64,000 nucleotides of DNA from Rossellomorea sp. AcN35-11 (GTDB lineage Bacteria; Bacillota; Bacilli; Bacillales; Bacillaceae_B): assembly GCA_030388825.1 (NCBI GenBank), contig CP128835.1, positions 3,342,001 through 3,406,000 of the forward strand. Direction: 5' to 3'. The notes below the pieces were generated by a model that ran no database searches, was not told the DNA's origin, and saw only the letters and a list, made by a program, of their open reading frames with translations. Made by a program: the position numbers and the translations under genes. Shown piece by piece: positions 17,431-31,116 of the stretch (position 1 is its first letter; each line of letters begins with the position of its first letter).

Positions 17431-17709
17431 TTAGAATGACTCGATTTGTGTCTCAAGTCTTTCCCACTCAGGAAAAGAATCTATGAACTTCAATGCATGC
17501 TCCATTTCTCTTTCACTCGCTCCTTTAGAAGAAGCTACTGTGACAATGGCGATCCTTGATCGCTGCCATACATCCTGATGACCTATTTCAGAGACAGATA
17601 CATTAAATTTATGCTTAAGGCGAGACAAGACCCTCTGCAGGACCGCCCGCTTCTCTTTTAATGAGTGAGCGTCATAAATCATGCACTCACATTCAACATA
17701 CGTGATCAT
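17431..17709 (-). CDS. ylxP: YlxP, DUF503 family protein
   Basis: A 92-residue conserved protein of unknown function (DUF503 family), related in its setting to ribosome assembly genes. It contains [20 protein letters not shown] and the conserved [19 protein letters not shown]. Start ATG overlaps the infB stop (ATGA). No motif reveals a catalytic role. Confidence 0.9.
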   Translation of the reverse strand: MITYVECECMIYDAHSLKEKRAVLQRVLSRLKHKFNVSVSEIGHQDVWQRSRIAIVTVASSKGASEREMEHALKFIDSFPEWERLETQIESF

Positions 17710-19866
17710 TTACGTGTAATTTCCTCCATGATGAAGGCTTCGATGACGTCGCCTTCTTTCACATCGTTAAAGTTCTTAATGGTGATACCGCACTCATATC
17801 CTTTAGCTACCTCTTTAGCATCATCTTTAAAGCGCTTAAGGGCATCTAGTTCACCTTCGAAGATGACGATTCCGTCACGGATCAGACGAACGCCGCTGTC
17901 CCGAGAAATCTTCCCTTCTGTTACATAGCTTCCCGCAATAGTACCGACTTTAGACACTTTAAATGTTTGACGTACTTCTGCCTGTCCAATGATCTTTTCT
18001 TCGAATTCAGGGTCCAGCATACCCTTCATAGCGGCTTCGATTTCCTCCATTACCTTATAGATAATACGGTGTAAGCGAATCTCCACTCCTTCTGCATCAG
18101 CCGTACGTTTGGCATTTACATCCGGGCGGACATTAAATCCGATTACGATGGCATTGGAAGCTGCTGCGAGTGAAATATCTGATTCATTGATCGCTCCCAC
18201 ACCAGTATGGATGATATTAATCTTTACACCTTCAACCTCGATTTTCAGTAGTGAAGCTGCAAGAGCTTCTACAGATCCTTGAACATCCGCTTTAAGGACA
18301 AGGTTCAGGTCCTTCATTTCACCTTGCTTCATTTGTTCGAACAATGTTTCAAGGCTTACCTTGGATTTCTCTCCACGCTGTGCCTGAAGGGCTTGGGAAG
18401 CACGTGCTTCTCCGACAGAACGGGCTTTTTTCTCGTCTTCAAATACTACGAAGCGATCTCCTGCCTGAGGAACATCGTTCAATCCTGTAATTTCTACAGG
18501 AGCAGAGGGACCCGCTTCCTTCACACGGCGACCAAGGTCATTGACCATTGCACGGACTCGTCCAAATGTATTTCCGACCACAATTGGGTCGCCTACTCTT
18601 AATGTTCCGTTTTGAACAAGTAGAGTCGCTACGGATCCACGTCCCTTATCTAATTGCGCTTCGATTACTGTACCTTGAGCCAGGCGGTTTGGATTCGCTT
18701 TAAGCTCTTCGACTTCACTCACAAGGACGATCATTTCAAGTAAATTGTCGATCCCCTCACCTGATAATGCTGATAATGGTACAAAGATTGTGTCTCCGCC
18801 CCAGGCTTCAGGAACCAGTTCATATTCTGTTAGTTCCTGCATGACACGATCTGGATTGGCAGCTTCCTTGTCCATTTTATTTACGGCAATGATGATTGGA
18901 ACTCCAGCAGCTTTCGCATGGCTGATTGCTTCAACCGTCTGAGGCATTACCCCATCATCGGCAGCGACAACGATAATCGCAATGTCCGTCACTTGAGCAC
19001 CGCGGGCACGCATTGTGGTAAAGGCAGCCATGTCCTGGTGTATCAAGGAAGGTAATCTTCTTGCCATCTACTTCTACTTGATACGCACCGATATGTTGAG
19101 TGATTCCACCTGCTTCTCCAGCAGTAACTTTTGTATTGCGGATCGAGTCAAGCAGAGTTGTTTTACCGTGGTCGACGTGACCCATGATTGTCACAACAGA
19201 GGGACGCTCTTCTACTTGATCTTCTGTATCTTCTGTAAAGTATACTTCAAGGTCGGTAGCATCAATTTTGATTTCTTCCTCAACTTCTACTCCATATTCT
19301 CCTGCGATCAGTTCAATGGAGTCTTTGTCCAATTCTTGGTTGATTGTTGCCATGACACCAAGCATAAATAATTTCTTAATGATTTCAGATGGTTCTTTGT
19401 TAAGCTTTTTCGCAAGCTCCGCAACCGTTAAAGACTCAGAGAACGTAATTTTTGACGGCAGTTCTTTTTTCTTGGCCGGCTGCTGTTGAGGAGCCTGTTT
19501 AAAATTTTTGTTTTGCTTATTTTGTTTATTATTTTTGTTTTTGTTGTTGTTATTGAAGACCTTCTTCTCCTTTGTCTGGTGCTGTTGTTCGTGTTTCTTG
19601 CCTTCACGGCTTTTCGGTGTTGATTTTACCTTTTCCTTATTAGGAGATTCTTCTGACTTTGATGCACTGGTCTTTGAATCTTTCTGGCCCGTTTTTTGAC
19701 TGCTTGAACCACCTTTGTACATCGCATCCAACTTTGTTACTGCTTCGTCTTCAATAGTTGCCATATGGTTTGATACCTCAATATTCAGTTGCTTTAATTT
19801 TCCGATTACATCTTTGCTAGAAACGTTGTATTTTTTTGCATATTCATAAACACGCGTCTTGCTCAT
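17706..19866 (-). CDS. infB: Translation initiation factor IF-2, frameshifted in this sequence
   Basis: Essential GTPase that places initiator tRNA on the 30S subunit. N-terminal region ([20 protein letters not shown], then a long K/N/Q-rich linker), GTP-binding P loop [13 protein letters not shown], then domains II-IV to the C terminus. The frame breaks at 19028-19029: ITFLDTPGH is followed by an extra G on the coding strand, after which [15 protein letters not shown] continues in another frame. Removing one base gives 719 residues, the normal length. Since the gene is essential, a sequencing error is the likeliest cause. Start ATG 19866. Confidence 0.9.
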
Positions 19867-19870
19867 ATGT

Positions 19871-20188
19871 TCACCCCCACTGAGATTCATCGAGCAGTTC
19901 GGATAACTTCTGGGCAAAGCCTGCATCCATAACAGCCACCACTACCCTGGCCTCTTTTCCAATAGCCTGACCTAATTCATATCTGCTTTCCACCAAGCTG
20001 ACCGGGACATTATATGACTTGCATTTGTCCGTTATTTTCTTGAATGTATTTGCAGAAGCATCTTTGGAAAGGATGACAAGTTTCCCTCGTCCACCGCGAA
20101 CTTCTTTCACTACAAGTTCTTCACCTGAAATAATCTTACGTGCCCGATTCGCCAATCCTAAAAGTGACATCCAACGATTTTGATTCAT
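19871..20188 (-). CDS. ylxQ: YlxQ, L7Ae-family RNA-binding protein
   Basis: A 105-residue protein of the L7Ae/L30e/YbxF family that binds kink-turn RNA. It shows [18 protein letters not shown] at the start, [17 protein letters not shown] and [13 protein letters not shown], all typical. Ends four bases before infB. Role is probably ribosomal or regulatory; the exact target is not clear from sequence. Confidence 0.9.
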   Translation of the reverse strand: MNQNRWMSLLGLANRARKIISGEELVVKEVRGGRGKLVILSKDASANTFKKITDKCKSYNVPVSLVESRYELGQAIGKEARVVVAVMDAGFAQKLSELLDESQWG

Positions 20189-20198
20189 ACGCTAAACG

Positions 20199-20468
20199 TT
20201 ACTCCTTCTCCACAAGGCTAATCAATTCATCGTAAAGAGATTCATCTATTTTCGCTTGTAATTGATTGGCTAAAATATTTTTCTTTTTAGCTTGTAAAAT
20301 GACGTCTTTATCCTTTGAAAGATAAGCTCCACGTCCCGATTTTTTACCAGTAGGATCAATGGATACCTCCCCTTCTTTCGAGCGGACAATCCGGATCATT
20401 TCTTTCTTAGGTTTCATTTCACCTGTTGCGATACATTTTCGCAATGGTATTTTCTTATTTGCACTCAT
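20199..20468 (-). CDS. rnpM: RnpM (YlxR), RNase P modulator
   Basis: An 89-residue YlxR-family protein; in B. subtilis it binds the RNase P RNA and modulates activity. It contains IPLRKCIATGEMKPKKEMIR and the family hallmark GRGAYL. Start ATG 20468 has AGAGGTG seven bases upstream, while a GTG two codons earlier is too close. It follows nusA by 13 bases. Confidence 0.9.
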   Translation of the reverse strand: MSANKKIPLRKCIATGEMKPKKEMIRIVRSKEGEVSIDPTGKKSGRGAYLSKDKDVILQAKKKNILANQLQAKIDESLYDELISLVEKE

Positions 20469-20481
20469 TTCCACTCACCTC

Positions 20482-21615
20482 TTAATCTTGATTTTCGAAA
20501 TCAATATTTAAAGGTTCGTTATCATACTCTTCCTCTTCTTCCTGTGGCAGGAATGCATCTTCACGAGGATATAACCCCAGTTCACGTGCATCTGTTTCAC
20601 TCTTGATATCAATCTTCCAGTTGGTCAATTTAGCTGCCAAACGAGCATTTTGACCTCTTTTACCGATTGCAAGGGAGAGCTGATAATCAGGGACCACGAC
20701 TCTGGTAGCTTTATCTTCTTCGTTCACCTGAACATCCAGCACTTTAGATGGACTGAGAGCATTGGCTACAAATGTGACCGGATCTTCCGACCATTGCACG
20801 ATGTCGATTTTTTCACCTTTCAACTCGTTAACGATGGCCTGTACACGTGCTCCTTTAGTTCCCACACAAGCACCTACAGGATCTACTTCTGCATTTTCTG
20901 CATGAACGGAAATTTTTGAGCGGTCTCCGGCTTCACGTGCAACAGACTTGATTTCTACCGTTCCATCGAAAATTTCAGGAACTTCGATTTCAAATAATCG
21001 TTTTAATAACCCAGGGTGTGTTCTGGATACAAAGATTTGAGGACCCTTTGTTGTCTTCTCAACCTTCGTGATGAATACTTTAATTCGGTCATGCGGTTTG
21101 TATGTTTCATTCGGCATCTGCTCGCTAACCGGCAATAATGCTTCAATCTTACCAAGAGCGACATAGATAAAACGGTTGTCCTGACGTTGGACGATACCAG
21201 TCATAATGTCTTCTTCACGATCAACGAATTCGGAATAAATAATTCCTCTTTCTGCTTCCCTTACACGCTGAGTAACCACCTGTTTAGCTGTCTGAGCTGC
21301 GATTCGACCGAAATCCTTCGGTGTGACCTCCAGCTCAACAACATCTCCAACCTCATAGCTTGGATTGATTTCTCCGGCATCTTCCACGGAAATTTCAAGG
21401 CGGGAATCAAATACTTCGTCTACGACTTCTTTACGGGCAAAGACTCTCATCGTACCCGTTTCAAGGTTCAGGTCTACACGGACATTTTGTGCCTGGTTAA
21501 AATTTCGTTTGTAAGCTGACACAAGTGCAGCTTCAATTGCTTCGATAATGACATCTCTTGCAATGCCTTTCTCTTTCTCTAAAACAGTAAGAGCATCTAA
21601 TAACTGAGTGCTCAT
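20482..21615 (-). CDS. nusA: Transcription elongation factor NusA
   Basis: A 377-residue factor that affects pausing, termination and antitermination. Domain order: N-terminal RNA polymerase-binding domain (1-125), S1 (about 135-200), and two KH domains (VGACVGTKGARVQAIVNELK near 245 and LAIGKRGQNARLAAKLTNWK near 315), ending with an acidic tail and no AR repeats, as expected in gram-positive bacteria. ATG start. Second gene of the rimP cluster. Confidence 0.96.
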   Translation of the reverse strand: MSTQLLDALTVLEKEKGIARDVIIEAIEAALVSAYKRNFNQAQNVRVDLNLETGTMRVFARKEVVDEVFDSRLEISVEDAGEINPSYEVGDVVELEVTPKDFGRIAAQTAKQVVTQRVREAERGIIYSEFVDREEDIMTGIVQRQDNRFIYVALGKIEALLPVSEQMPNETYKPHDRIKVFITKVEKTTKGPQIFVSRTHPGLLKRLFEIEVPEIFDGTVEIKSVAREAGDRSKISVHAENAEVDPVGACVGTKGARVQAIVNELKGEKIDIVQWSEDPVTFVANALSPSKVLDVQVNEEDKATRVVVPDYQLSLAIGKRGQNARLAAKLTNWKIDIKSETDARELGLYPREDAFLPQEEEEEYDNEPLNIDFENQD

Positions 21616-21650
21616 GGTGGTTTCATCCCCCTTTATAGTGCGGTTAGTTC

Positions 21651-22121
21651 CTATGAAAATGTAACAGCTAAACGTGCGATAGCTATCTTATCTGTTGGAA
21701 TTTCAACCTTCTTTTTTCGAGTCTTAATGGTAACTTCCAATGCTAATTGTTCTGAAGTATAGGAAAGGAGTGTCCCTTCGAAAGCTTTTTCGCCATTCAA
21801 TGGTTCGTACGTCTTTACATAAACGTTCTTGCCAATGGCCTTCTCGAAGTCCTTTTCTTTCTTTAAAGGACGTTCAGCTCCCGGTGAAGAAACTTCTAAA
21901 AAGTAATTATGAGGAATTGGGTCAATTTCATCTAACTTTTCACTAAGTCTTTCACTAACGATTCCGCATTCTTCAATGTCAACACCTGCATCTTTATCAA
22001 TGAATACGCGCAGGAACCAGTTGGATCCTTCTTTTACATATTCCATGTCAATGAGTTCCAAAGACATGTCATCCAAGATTGGTGTCACAAGTTCTTCTAC
22101 TAGTGTTGTTATTTTGCTCAT
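21651..22121 (-). CDS. rimP: Ribosome maturation factor RimP
   Basis: A 156-residue protein (YlxS) for 30S maturation, the same length as in B. subtilis. Conserved parts are [26 protein letters not shown] N terminus, [18 protein letters not shown] and the C-terminal SH3-like domain. I place the start at ATG 22121 with AGGAGG upstream instead of 12 codons earlier. First gene of the cluster after the polC terminator. Confidence 0.94.
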   Translation of the reverse strand: MSKITTLVEELVTPILDDMSLELIDMEYVKEGSNWFLRVFIDKDAGVDIEECGIVSERLSEKLDEIDPIPHNYFLEVSSPGAERPLKKEKDFEKAIGKNVYVKTYEPLNGEKAFEGTLLSYTSEQLALEVTIKTRKKKVEIPTDKIAIARLAVTFS

Positions 22122-22189
22122 ACTTACCTCCTGGTCTATATGAAAATCTTGCACCAAGACTAGAAATGATAGTTCAAAAAATCTCCATG

Positions 22190-22223
22190 TAATAACGAAA
22201 GAGTGGGGTGCGACCCCACTCTT
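22190..22223 (-). terminator. Terminator after polC
   Basis: A perfect ten-base-pair stem AGAGTGGGGT/ACCCCACTCT with a three-base loop (22200-22222), then UUUCGUUAUU on the minus strand. It separates polC from rimP; no convincing promoter for rimP was found in the remaining 68 bases. Confidence 0.8.
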
Positions 22224-22307
22224 CTACCTTTAGAGCTATCTTTAGTATTTCCAATAAAAATATACCATAATCATCATTATTATGCAAACAATTCCCATGA
22301 TATCAGC

Positions 22308-25300
22308 TTAGAACAGGGATAACTGGTTCTTATCTGGCAAGGCTTCCAGGCAGCCGTGGTTATCAAGGTACTCAATGATGGTCTTGGATACCCGGCCCCT
22401 CTGCTGAAGGTCTTCCTTGGACAGAAACTCCCCATCTTTCCTAGCATTCACAATGTTGATGGCAGCGTTTGTCCCTAGACCAGGAATGGAGTTGAACGGC
22501 GGAATCAATGTATCCCCATCAATAACAAATTCTGCTGCCTGAGAGCGATACAAATCGACCTTCTGGAACTTATAGCCCCTTTCGCACATCTCAAGAGCCA
22601 ATTCCAGGACCGTCAGGGTGTTTTTCTCTTTAGGGGAAGCATCCAGCCCTTTACTATTGATTTCCTCAATTTTCGCTCGGATAGCTTGTGACCCTCTTAC
22701 CATAGCTTCAATATCAAAATCCTCTGCACGGACTGTAAAATAAGCAGCATAGTAGAGGAGTGCATGATGCACTTTGAAGTATGCGATCCGGACAGCCATG
22801 AGCACGTAAGCGGCAGCATGGGCTTTCGGGAACATATACTTGATCTTCAGACAGGAATCGATATACCAATCAGGCACCCCGTTCTTCTTCATTTCTTCTA
22901 CCCATTCATCTTGCAAACCTTTTCCTTTACGGACAAATTCCATTATTTTAAAGGCTAGGGAAGGCTCGAGTCCTTGATAGATAAGATACACCATAATATC
23001 ATCACGGCAGCCGATTACTTCGCTCAGATTACAGATATTATTATGAATGAGCTCCTGTGCATTACCCAGCCATACATCTGTCCCGTGGGAGAGGCCCGAT
23101 ATTTGGACTAGTTCAGAAAACGTCGTCGGCTTTGTATCTTCCAGCATTTGTCGAACAAACCGTGTCCCGAATTCAGGGATTCCCAGCGTCCCGGTCTTAC
23201 ACATGATCTGCTCTTCCGTGACACCCAATGATTCAGTTCCACTGAAAATCTTCATCACTTCTGGGTCGTCTGTCGGAATCGTTTTAGGATCCACTCCGGA
23301 TAAATCCTGGAGCATCCGGATCACCGTCGGGTCATCATGGCCCAGAATATCAAGCTTCAAGAGATTATCATGAATGGAATGGAAGTCGAAATGCGTCGTC
23401 TTCCATTCAGAAGTCGAATCGTCCGCAGGGTATTGAATCGGGGAGAAATCATAGATATCCATATAGTCTGGAACTACGATGATCCCTCCAGGATGTTGTC
23501 CAGTTGTTCTTTTTACCCCGGTACACCCACTAACCAACCTGTCAATTTCCGCTCCCCGGATTTGCAGCTGATGGTCATTCGCATACCCTTTTACATAACC
23601 GTATGCGGTTTTTTCCGCAACTGTCCCGATTGTTCCTGCACGATATACATTGTCTTCTCCGAACAGGACCTTCGTATAGTCATGGGCGTTCGGCTGATAC
23701 TCTCCAGAGAAATTCAGATCGATATCAGGAACCTTATCCCCTTTGAACCCAAGGAATGTTTCAAATGGAATATCATGACCATCCTTCTTATAAGGGATGC
23801 CACATTCAGGACAGTCTTTATTAGCAAGATCGAATCCTGACCCCACAGAACCATCATCAAAGAACTCAGATTTCTTGCATGCTGGACATACATAGTGAGG
23901 CGGTAAAGGATTTACCTCTGTTATTTCTGTCATGGTCGCAACAAATGAGGAACCGACCGACCCCCGGGATCCAACCAGATATCCGTCGTCCAATGACTTC
24001 TTAACAAGCTTATGAGAAATCAGATAAATGACCGCGAATCCATGACCGATAATACTCTTTAATTCCTTTTCAAGTCTTGCTTCTACAATTTCCGGAAGAT
24101 CTTCTCCATATATCTTTCTCGCCATGTCATAGCTCATACGACGCATCTCTTCGTCTGCACCTTCGATTTTAGGTGTATACAAGTCGTCCCTGATCGGCTT
24201 GATAACGTCTACTAAATCAGCAATTTTGTTGGAGTTGTCAACCACGATTTCTTTTGCAGTATCTTTTCCCAAAAATGAGAAGCAATCAAGCATTTCATTC
24301 GTAGTTCTGAAATGAACATCAGGAAGTTCATGGCGGTTCAAAGGATTTGCCCCTCCTTGTGAACCGACGAGAATTTTCCGGTAAATCTTGTCTGTTTCAT
24401 GTAAGTAATGAACATTACCGGTAGCCACCACCGGCTTATCCAACTTCTTACCAAGATCCACTATATTCCTGATGATATCTTCCAGGTTTTTCTGACTCTG
24501 GACCAAATCCAATTCAATTAAGTGTTGGTATACTTCTCTCGGGTGGACTTCAAGGTAATCATAGAATTGAGCAGTCTCCTCAACCTCTTCTTTCCCTTTT
24601 TGCATCATCCCCTCAAACACTTCTCCCTTATCACAGCCCGAACCTACGAGAATTCCTTTCCGGTATTTTTGAAGCTGAGATCTCGGGATGCGAGGCACAC
24701 GGTAGAAATAATTCATATGAGAAATGGAAACGAGTTTATAAAGGTTTTTCAAACCTTCTTCTGTTTGGGCGATCAACGTACAGTGATAAGGTCTTGATCG
24801 TTTATAGGCATCGCCTTTTCCCATGTAATCATTGAATTGATTATGATTCGTGATCCCTTTTTCCAAAGCATCTTTCAGCATCTTCAACAGGAGGTAGCCC
24901 GTCGTTTCGGCATCGTAAATTGCACGGTGATGTTGAGTCAGTTCTATATCGAATTTCTTTGCAAGAGTATTTAAACGGTGATTCTTAAATTGCGGATACA
25001 GAAGTCTTGCCAGTTCCAGCGTATCGATCACAGGGTTGTCCGACTTCGGTAATCCCGCTTTTTGATACCCTGCATTCAAGAAGCCCATATCAAAGGAAGC
25101 ATTATGAGCGACTAAAATATCGTCTCCCACCCATTTGTGAAAGTCGTAAAGAACATCTCCTATTTCCGGAGCCGTCTGCACCATATCATCGGTGATGCCG
25201 GTTAATTCGATGGTCGTTGCCGATAAAGGATGATGAGGATTGGCAAACGACTCGAATTTATCGATCACTTCCCCGTCTTTAATCTTTACTGCCGCAAGTT

Positions 25301-26627
25301 CAATGATGGTGTCGTAAACAGCAGAGAGACCAGTTGTTTCTACGTCAAAAACAATGTAAGTGCTATCTTGGAGTGAAAGATCCCGGTCGTTATAGGCAAT
25401 CGGCACTCCATCATCCACAAGATTGGCTTCGACGCCATACAGAAGTTTTATATCGTTCTTTTTGCTGGCGCTGTAAGCTTCAGGGAACGATTGTGCGACG
25501 GCATGATCTGTGATGGCAACCGCCTTATGGCCCCATTTTTTCGCTTGAGCCACTAAACTTGCCACGGACGACACAGCGTCCATCTGACTCATGGGTGTAT
25601 GCATATGAAGCTCAACCCTTTTTTCATCAGCCGGAGATGTATCGAGTCTCAGGACCGGCTTGATTTCGTTCACATCATTGGCTATCATCACTAGATCGCG
25701 AACGAACGTATCATTCTGGATACTGCCTCGACAGCGAACCCACATGCCTTTTTTCATATTATTCATTACAGCGGCATCTTCTTTATCCCTTGAAAACATT
25801 TTGACAAGGATCGAACTAGAATAGTCCGTTATCTTAAACGTTAATAAGGTACGACCGCTTCGCAATTCCCTCGTTTCACAATCAAAGACATACCCTTCAA
25901 TGGCGATCCGGCGCTCTTCATCATAGATCTCTTCGATTTTGCGGAAATCGGCATCATCTTTGATCGTAAGGCCAAGCATGAACGGGCCGGAAGGTGCTTC
26001 ACTCGGTCCTTCTTTTTCAGCCTTCTCCATTTCAATAAGGGCCTGTTTCGCTCTCTCTTGATCTTCTTTAAGCTTCTCTTCTAAAAATTTCTCATATTCA
26101 TTGCTTTGTTCTTCAACCTGACTGACTTCTGCATCCAGAACCAGTTTGGGAAAACCAAAATTTTCAAAAGTAGAGGTGATCATATCGCCGTATTTTTTCT
26201 TCAACTGAGTGGCTTCCGTATCATTGGAAGCTTTCACGATGATCTTATTCCCGTTGATTTTAGGTTTCTGAGTATTTAATAATTTCAATAAAGGTGGTGA
26301 AATACCCTGTATTTCTTTTACACAGTCCTGCCAATAATCAAGAATATGCTCATCCTTTATTTGTGGATTCAACACCTTGATCGAAAATCCAACATTTGCT
26401 ATATGTTTAAACGATGTTTGCAGTGCAATTGAAAATTTACTCCATACATCACAAGGAAGGATTTCTTCAAATACAAAGTAAAAGTGCCATTTCTTCTCCT
26501 TGCGATACACCGCCAGTTTTTCAATTTCCGCGTTGTTGAAGTACTTTACAAAAGCATCCTCGGTTAAACCCAGTTGCTTTAATAACAGTTGAAACCTTTC
26601 TCTTTTGCCCAGGGGCTTTTCTTCCAT
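22308..26627 (-). CDS. polC: DNA polymerase III PolC-type alpha subunit
   Basis: The 1439-residue gram-positive replicase. In order: N-terminal domains, OB fold (about 235-320), PHP domain ([16 protein letters not shown] near 340) interrupted by the 3'-5' exonuclease ([16 protein letters not shown] near 425), then the polymerase palm with a zinc finger (CPAC..CPEC near 900) and active-site region [16 protein letters not shown], ending with a helix-hairpin-helix and the clamp-binding tail QLSLF. Start ATG 26627 has GGGGGAG upstream. Complete and unfrayed, bounded by terminators. Confidence 0.97.
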   Translation of the reverse strand: MEEKPLGKRERFQLLLKQLGLTEDAFVKYFNNAEIEKLAVYRKEKKWHFYFVFEEILPCDVWSKFSIALQTSFKHIANVGFSIKVLNPQIKDEHILDYWQDCVKEIQGISPPLLKLLNTQKPKINGNKIIVKASNDTEATQLKKKYGDMITSTFENFGFPKLVLDAEVSQVEEQSNEYEKFLEEKLKEDQERAKQALIEMEKAEKEGPSEAPSGPFMLGLTIKDDADFRKIEEIYDEERRIAIEGYVFDCETRELRSGRTLLTFKITDYSSSILVKMFSRDKEDAAVMNNMKKGMWVRCRGSIQNDTFVRDLVMIANDVNEIKPVLRLDTSPADEKRVELHMHTPMSQMDAVSSVASLVAQAKKWGHKAVAITDHAVAQSFPEAYSASKKNDIKLLYGVEANLVDDGVPIAYNDRDLSLQDSTYIVFDVETTGLSAVYDTIIELAAVKIKDGEVIDKFESFANPHHPLSATTIELTGITDDMVQTAPEIGDVLYDFHKWVGDDILVAHNASFDMGFLNAGYQKAGLPKSDNPVIDTLELARLLYPQFKNHRLNTLAKKFDIELTQHHRAIYDAETTGYLLLKMLKDALEKGITNHNQFNDYMGKGDAYKRSRPYHCTLIAQTEEGLKNLYKLVSISHMNYFYRVPRIPRSQLQKYRKGILVGSGCDKGEVFEGMMQKGKEEVEETAQFYDYLEVHPREVYQHLIELDLVQSQKNLEDIIRNIVDLGKKLDKPVVATGNVHYLHETDKIYRKILVGSQGGANPLNRHELPDVHFRTTNEMLDCFSFLGKDTAKEIVVDNSNKIADLVDVIKPIRDDLYTPKIEGADEEMRRMSYDMARKIYGEDLPEIVEARLEKELKSIIGHGFAVIYLISHKLVKKSLDDGYLVGSRGSVGSSFVATMTEITEVNPLPPHYVCPACKKSEFFDDGSVGSGFDLANKDCPECGIPYKKDGHDIPFETFLGFKGDKVPDIDLNFSGEYQPNAHDYTKVLFGEDNVYRAGTIGTVAEKTAYGYVKGYANDHQLQIRGAEIDRLVSGCTGVKRTTGQHPGGIIVVPDYMDIYDFSPIQYPADDSTSEWKTTHFDFHSIHDNLLKLDILGHDDPTVIRMLQDLSGVDPKTIPTDDPEVMKIFSGTESLGVTEEQIMCKTGTLGIPEFGTRFVRQMLEDTKPTTFSELVQISGLSHGTDVWLGNAQELIHNNICNLSEVIGCRDDIMVYLIYQGLEPSLAFKIMEFVRKGKGLQDEWVEEMKKNGVPDWYIDSCLKIKYMFPKAHAAAYVLMAVRIAYFKVHHALLYYAAYFTVRAEDFDIEAMVRGSQAIRAKIEEINSKGLDASPKEKNTLTVLELALEMCERGYKFQKVDLYRSQAAEFVIDGDTLIPPFNSIPGLGTNAAINIVNARKDGEFLSKEDLQQRGRVSKTIIEYLDNHGCLEALPDKNQLSLF

Positions 26628-26662
26628 GATCTTTCTCCCCCATTTCGTTTTCATTACAGTAG

Positions 26663-26711
26663 AAAAAGGGCTGACAGCTAAGGATTGTCTCCTTTATAGT
26701 CGAGCCCTTTT
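26663..26711 (-). terminator. Terminator after proS
   Basis: AAAGGGCT (right arm, 26704-26711) pairs with AGCCCTTT (26665-26672), with an inner AAGGA/TCCTT helix, and the minus strand continues with U after the stem. It starts a few bases past the proS stop and separates it from polC. Confidence 0.82.
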
Positions 26712-26714
26712 CAT

Positions 26715-28426
<1,712 letters not shown>

Positions 28427-28449
28427 CTATTAGCACCTCAGTTACCATT

Positions 28450-28455
28450 ATTATA
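28450..28455 (-). promoter_or_regulatory. Isolated -10 upstream of proS
   Basis: A perfect TATAAT lies 24 bases before the proS ATG, but no recognisable -35 stands 16-18 bases upstream. It could serve as a weak promoter separating proS from rseP, or be chance in A/T-rich sequence. Confidence 0.25.
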
Positions 28456-28496
28456 ATTTATGTAGTGTGAATAACCCCTACTATTTTATCTTAATT

Positions 28497-28550
28497 CAAC
28501 AGGCAGTAACACCCTCATTTTTTGATTGAAGAGGGAGAAACTGCCTGTTG
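28497..28550. repeat. Inverted repeat between rseP and proS
   Basis: Two perfect arms, CAACAGGCAGT (28497-28507) and ACTGCCTGTTG (28540-28550), enclose a second helix CCCTC/GAGGG. There is no U run in either direction, so it does not look like a standard terminator. It may be an RNA processing or stability element; function unknown. Confidence 0.6.
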
Positions 28551-28569
28551 AAGTTTGGCACATTAAATT

Positions 28570-29827
28570 TTATAAGAAAAATCGTTGGATATCATTCCAT
28601 GTAACGACGAGCATCAGAACCATGAGTAGAGCAAAACCGACAAAATGGACCATTCCTTCCATTTGACGATCTACAGGCTTGCCCCTGACCGCTTCAACAG
28701 CGAAGAATAGCAGTCTTCCTCCGTCAAGTGCAGGAATCGGCAGTAGGTTCATAATTCCAAGGTTGATACTTAAAATGGCTGCCCATCTCATCAAGTAGTA
28801 AATACCTGACTTTGCCACAACATCTGTTGACTGATAGATTCCAACAGGTCCCGATAATGCATCGATTGAAAATTCACCGGAAACAAGCTTTCCTAGCAGG
28901 ACAAAAATCATCTTCGTCCATTCATATGTTTGTTGGGCACTATTGGTCAAAACTTTAAGCGGTGACTTTTCAACAGGACTGTGAACACCTATTATCCCGA
29001 TTTCTTCTCCCCTCTATTTCCTGAGGTTTAGGTGTAACAGGGATTTCTGTGTTCGACCCGTTTCTGTCAACATTAAATCTCAGCTCATCGCCCGGGTGTT
29101 TCTGAATGATGGTAACAATATCTTCCCATGTTGAAATCTCTTTACCGTCTATGCTCAAAACCACGTCATTTTTCTGAAGGCCCGCTTCTTTGGCTGCTCC
29201 ATCTTCTGTCAGTTCTCCTAGAACTGGATCATTCGTTGGCACTCCCTGCAAAAGTCCAACGAGAATGAAAATGAAGAAAGCCAGAATGAAGTTGAAAAGG
29301 GGTCCGGCAAAAATCGCCATGGCCCTTTTAGGCAGCGATTTAGAGGCGAATTGTCGGTCCCAGGGTGCAATTTGAGTCTCCGCACCATCTTCGACGAAAA
29401 CAGCATCCCTTGAAATTGAAAAGGTTTTAAGTTCTTCTTCATCCTCTTCATATCCACGAATATAGAGCCTATGCTCTAAATCGGCCTCTTCTACTTCGAT
29501 GACACGAATATTGGGATAGCGGTCTTTGTTATTTAAGACAATCTTTTTTATCTTTTCCTCTTGATCGAGAACAAGCCCTACGCGGTGTCCAGCCTTAAGA
29601 TCGACCATTTCAGGATCTTCCCCGGCCATACGGACAAAGCCACCAAGGGGCAGTAATCGAATCGTGTAGGTTGTTTCATTCTTTTTATATGAGAACACTT
29701 TAGGACCAAACCCAATGGCAAATTCACGGCAAAGAATGCCTGCACGCTTAGCGAAAATTAAATGTCCCAACTCATGAAAAAAGACTAAAGCTCCAAAAAT
29801 TACAACAAAGGCAATCACCGTTTGCAA
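28570..29827 (-). CDS. rseP: Site-2 intramembrane protease RasP/RseP, frameshifted in this sequence
   Basis: Zinc metalloprotease that cleaves anti-sigma factors and other membrane substrates within the bilayer. It has the HELGH zinc motif (18-22), four membrane segments, a PDZ domain (about 195-270) and the distal LDGGRL motif. The frame breaks at a run of four C on the plus strand (29009-29012) where three are expected, between PQEIEG and IGIIGVHSPVEK. Corrected length is 418 residues. Start TTG 29827 has GGTGG seven bases upstream. Probably functional in the organism. Confidence 0.9.
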
Positions 29828-29936
29828 ATATAAAACCACCTTTTTTATAATCTGTCGGTAACAGATCTATATGTTTAAAGTATAGGCTGTCCACTACCAT
29901 ACTACGTTACAGTTCGTACAAACATGCCCATGTACT

Positions 29937-31079
29937 CTATATCCAACTTGAAACGAGCTTTCGGACCTGACGATCAATTGCATGTATGGTCTCAAGGTCC
30001 GGCCTATGTATCACATGATGGGCATCCATGGCCTTCTCAATATACGTTTCTATATCAAGAAAAGATATCTTCCCTTCAAGGAACAGGGCAACAGCCGCCT
30101 CATTTGCAGCATTCAGGACCGTTGTCATACTGCCGCCGATTCGACCCGCCTCGTAGGCAAATGCCAAACAACGAAATCGATTCAAATCCATCTTCTCAAA
30201 ATGGAGCCTGCCCATTTCAGTTAAATCCAGCCTCTTACCTGTCCTTTTCAGTCTGTCTGGATAGGTTAATGCATATTGAATAGGGACTCTCATATCCGGT
30301 GTGCCTAATTGAGCCATGACGGATGAATCATGAAATTGTATCATCGAATGGATAATGCTCTCCCTGTGCTGTAGAACCTCGATTTGGTCATAAGGAATAT
30401 CGAATAGCCAATGGGCTTCTATGACCTCTAATCCCTTATTCATCATAGAAGCAGAGTCAATGGTGATCTTTGCCCCCATAGACCAGTTTGGGTGATTGAG
30501 TGCTTCCTTTACTGTGACATTGGTCAATTCTTCTCTCGTCCTGTCCCTGAAACTGCCCCCTGATGCTGTAATGATCAATTTCTCGATATTTTTTTCCTGT
30601 TCACCCTGGAGAGCTTGGAAGATAGCAGAATGCTCACTGTCAACCGGGAGCAGGGTGGTACCCTTTTCCCTTGCAGCTTCCATGACCAGGTGCCCTGCGG
30701 TCACAAGGGTTTCTTTATTGGCGATGGCAATCATTTTCCCTGCCTCGATGGCTTGTAAAGTAGGGTGTAGTCCAACACTTCCCAGCACGGCATTCACGAG
30801 TACGTCCGCATCCTGATGACAGGCAACCTCAACGAGACCCTCTTCCCCATATAGAACCTTCACGGATGAAGGTACCTCTTCGGCAAGTCTATCAGCATCC
30901 TCTTTCTTTTGAACAGACACGAGCATTGGACTGAATTCCCTGATCATCTTTCTCGCTTCTTCAATGTTTCTGCCTACAGACATAGCAGTCAGTTTGAATT
31001 CTTCGGGATGCTCCCGGATGACATCAAGGGTTTGTGTCCCGATGGAACCTGTCGCCCCCATTAAGCTTATCTTTTTCAA
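29937..31079 (-). CDS. dxr: 1-deoxy-D-xylulose-5-phosphate reductoisomerase
   Basis: A 380-residue NADPH enzyme for the second step of the MEP isoprenoid pathway. NADPH loop [14 protein letters not shown] near the start, metal and substrate segments [13 protein letters not shown] and [15 protein letters not shown], and [15 protein letters not shown] are all typical. Two adjacent TTG codons could start it; I chose 31079, which is better spaced from GGAGTG. Isoprenoids made here feed UppS, encoded upstream. Confidence 0.95.
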   Translation of the reverse strand: MKKISLMGATGSIGTQTLDVIREHPEEFKLTAMSVGRNIEEARKMIREFSPMLVSVQKKEDADRLAEEVPSSVKVLYGEEGLVEVACHQDADVLVNAVLGSVGLHPTLQAIEAGKMIAIANKETLVTAGHLVMEAAREKGTTLLPVDSEHSAIFQALQGEQEKNIEKLIITASGGSFRDRTREELTNVTVKEALNHPNWSMGAKITIDSASMMNKGLEVIEAHWLFDIPYDQIEVLQHRESIIHSMIQFHDSSVMAQLGTPDMRVPIQYALTYPDRLKRTGKRLDLTEMGRLHFEKMDLNRFRCLAFAYEAGRIGGSMTTVLNAANEAAVALFLEGKISFLDIETYIEKAMDAHHVIHRPDLETIHAIDRQVRKLVSSWI

Positions 31080-31116
31080 CAACTACACTCCTTCAGCTAG
31101 ACGCGTTCCACCTTTC

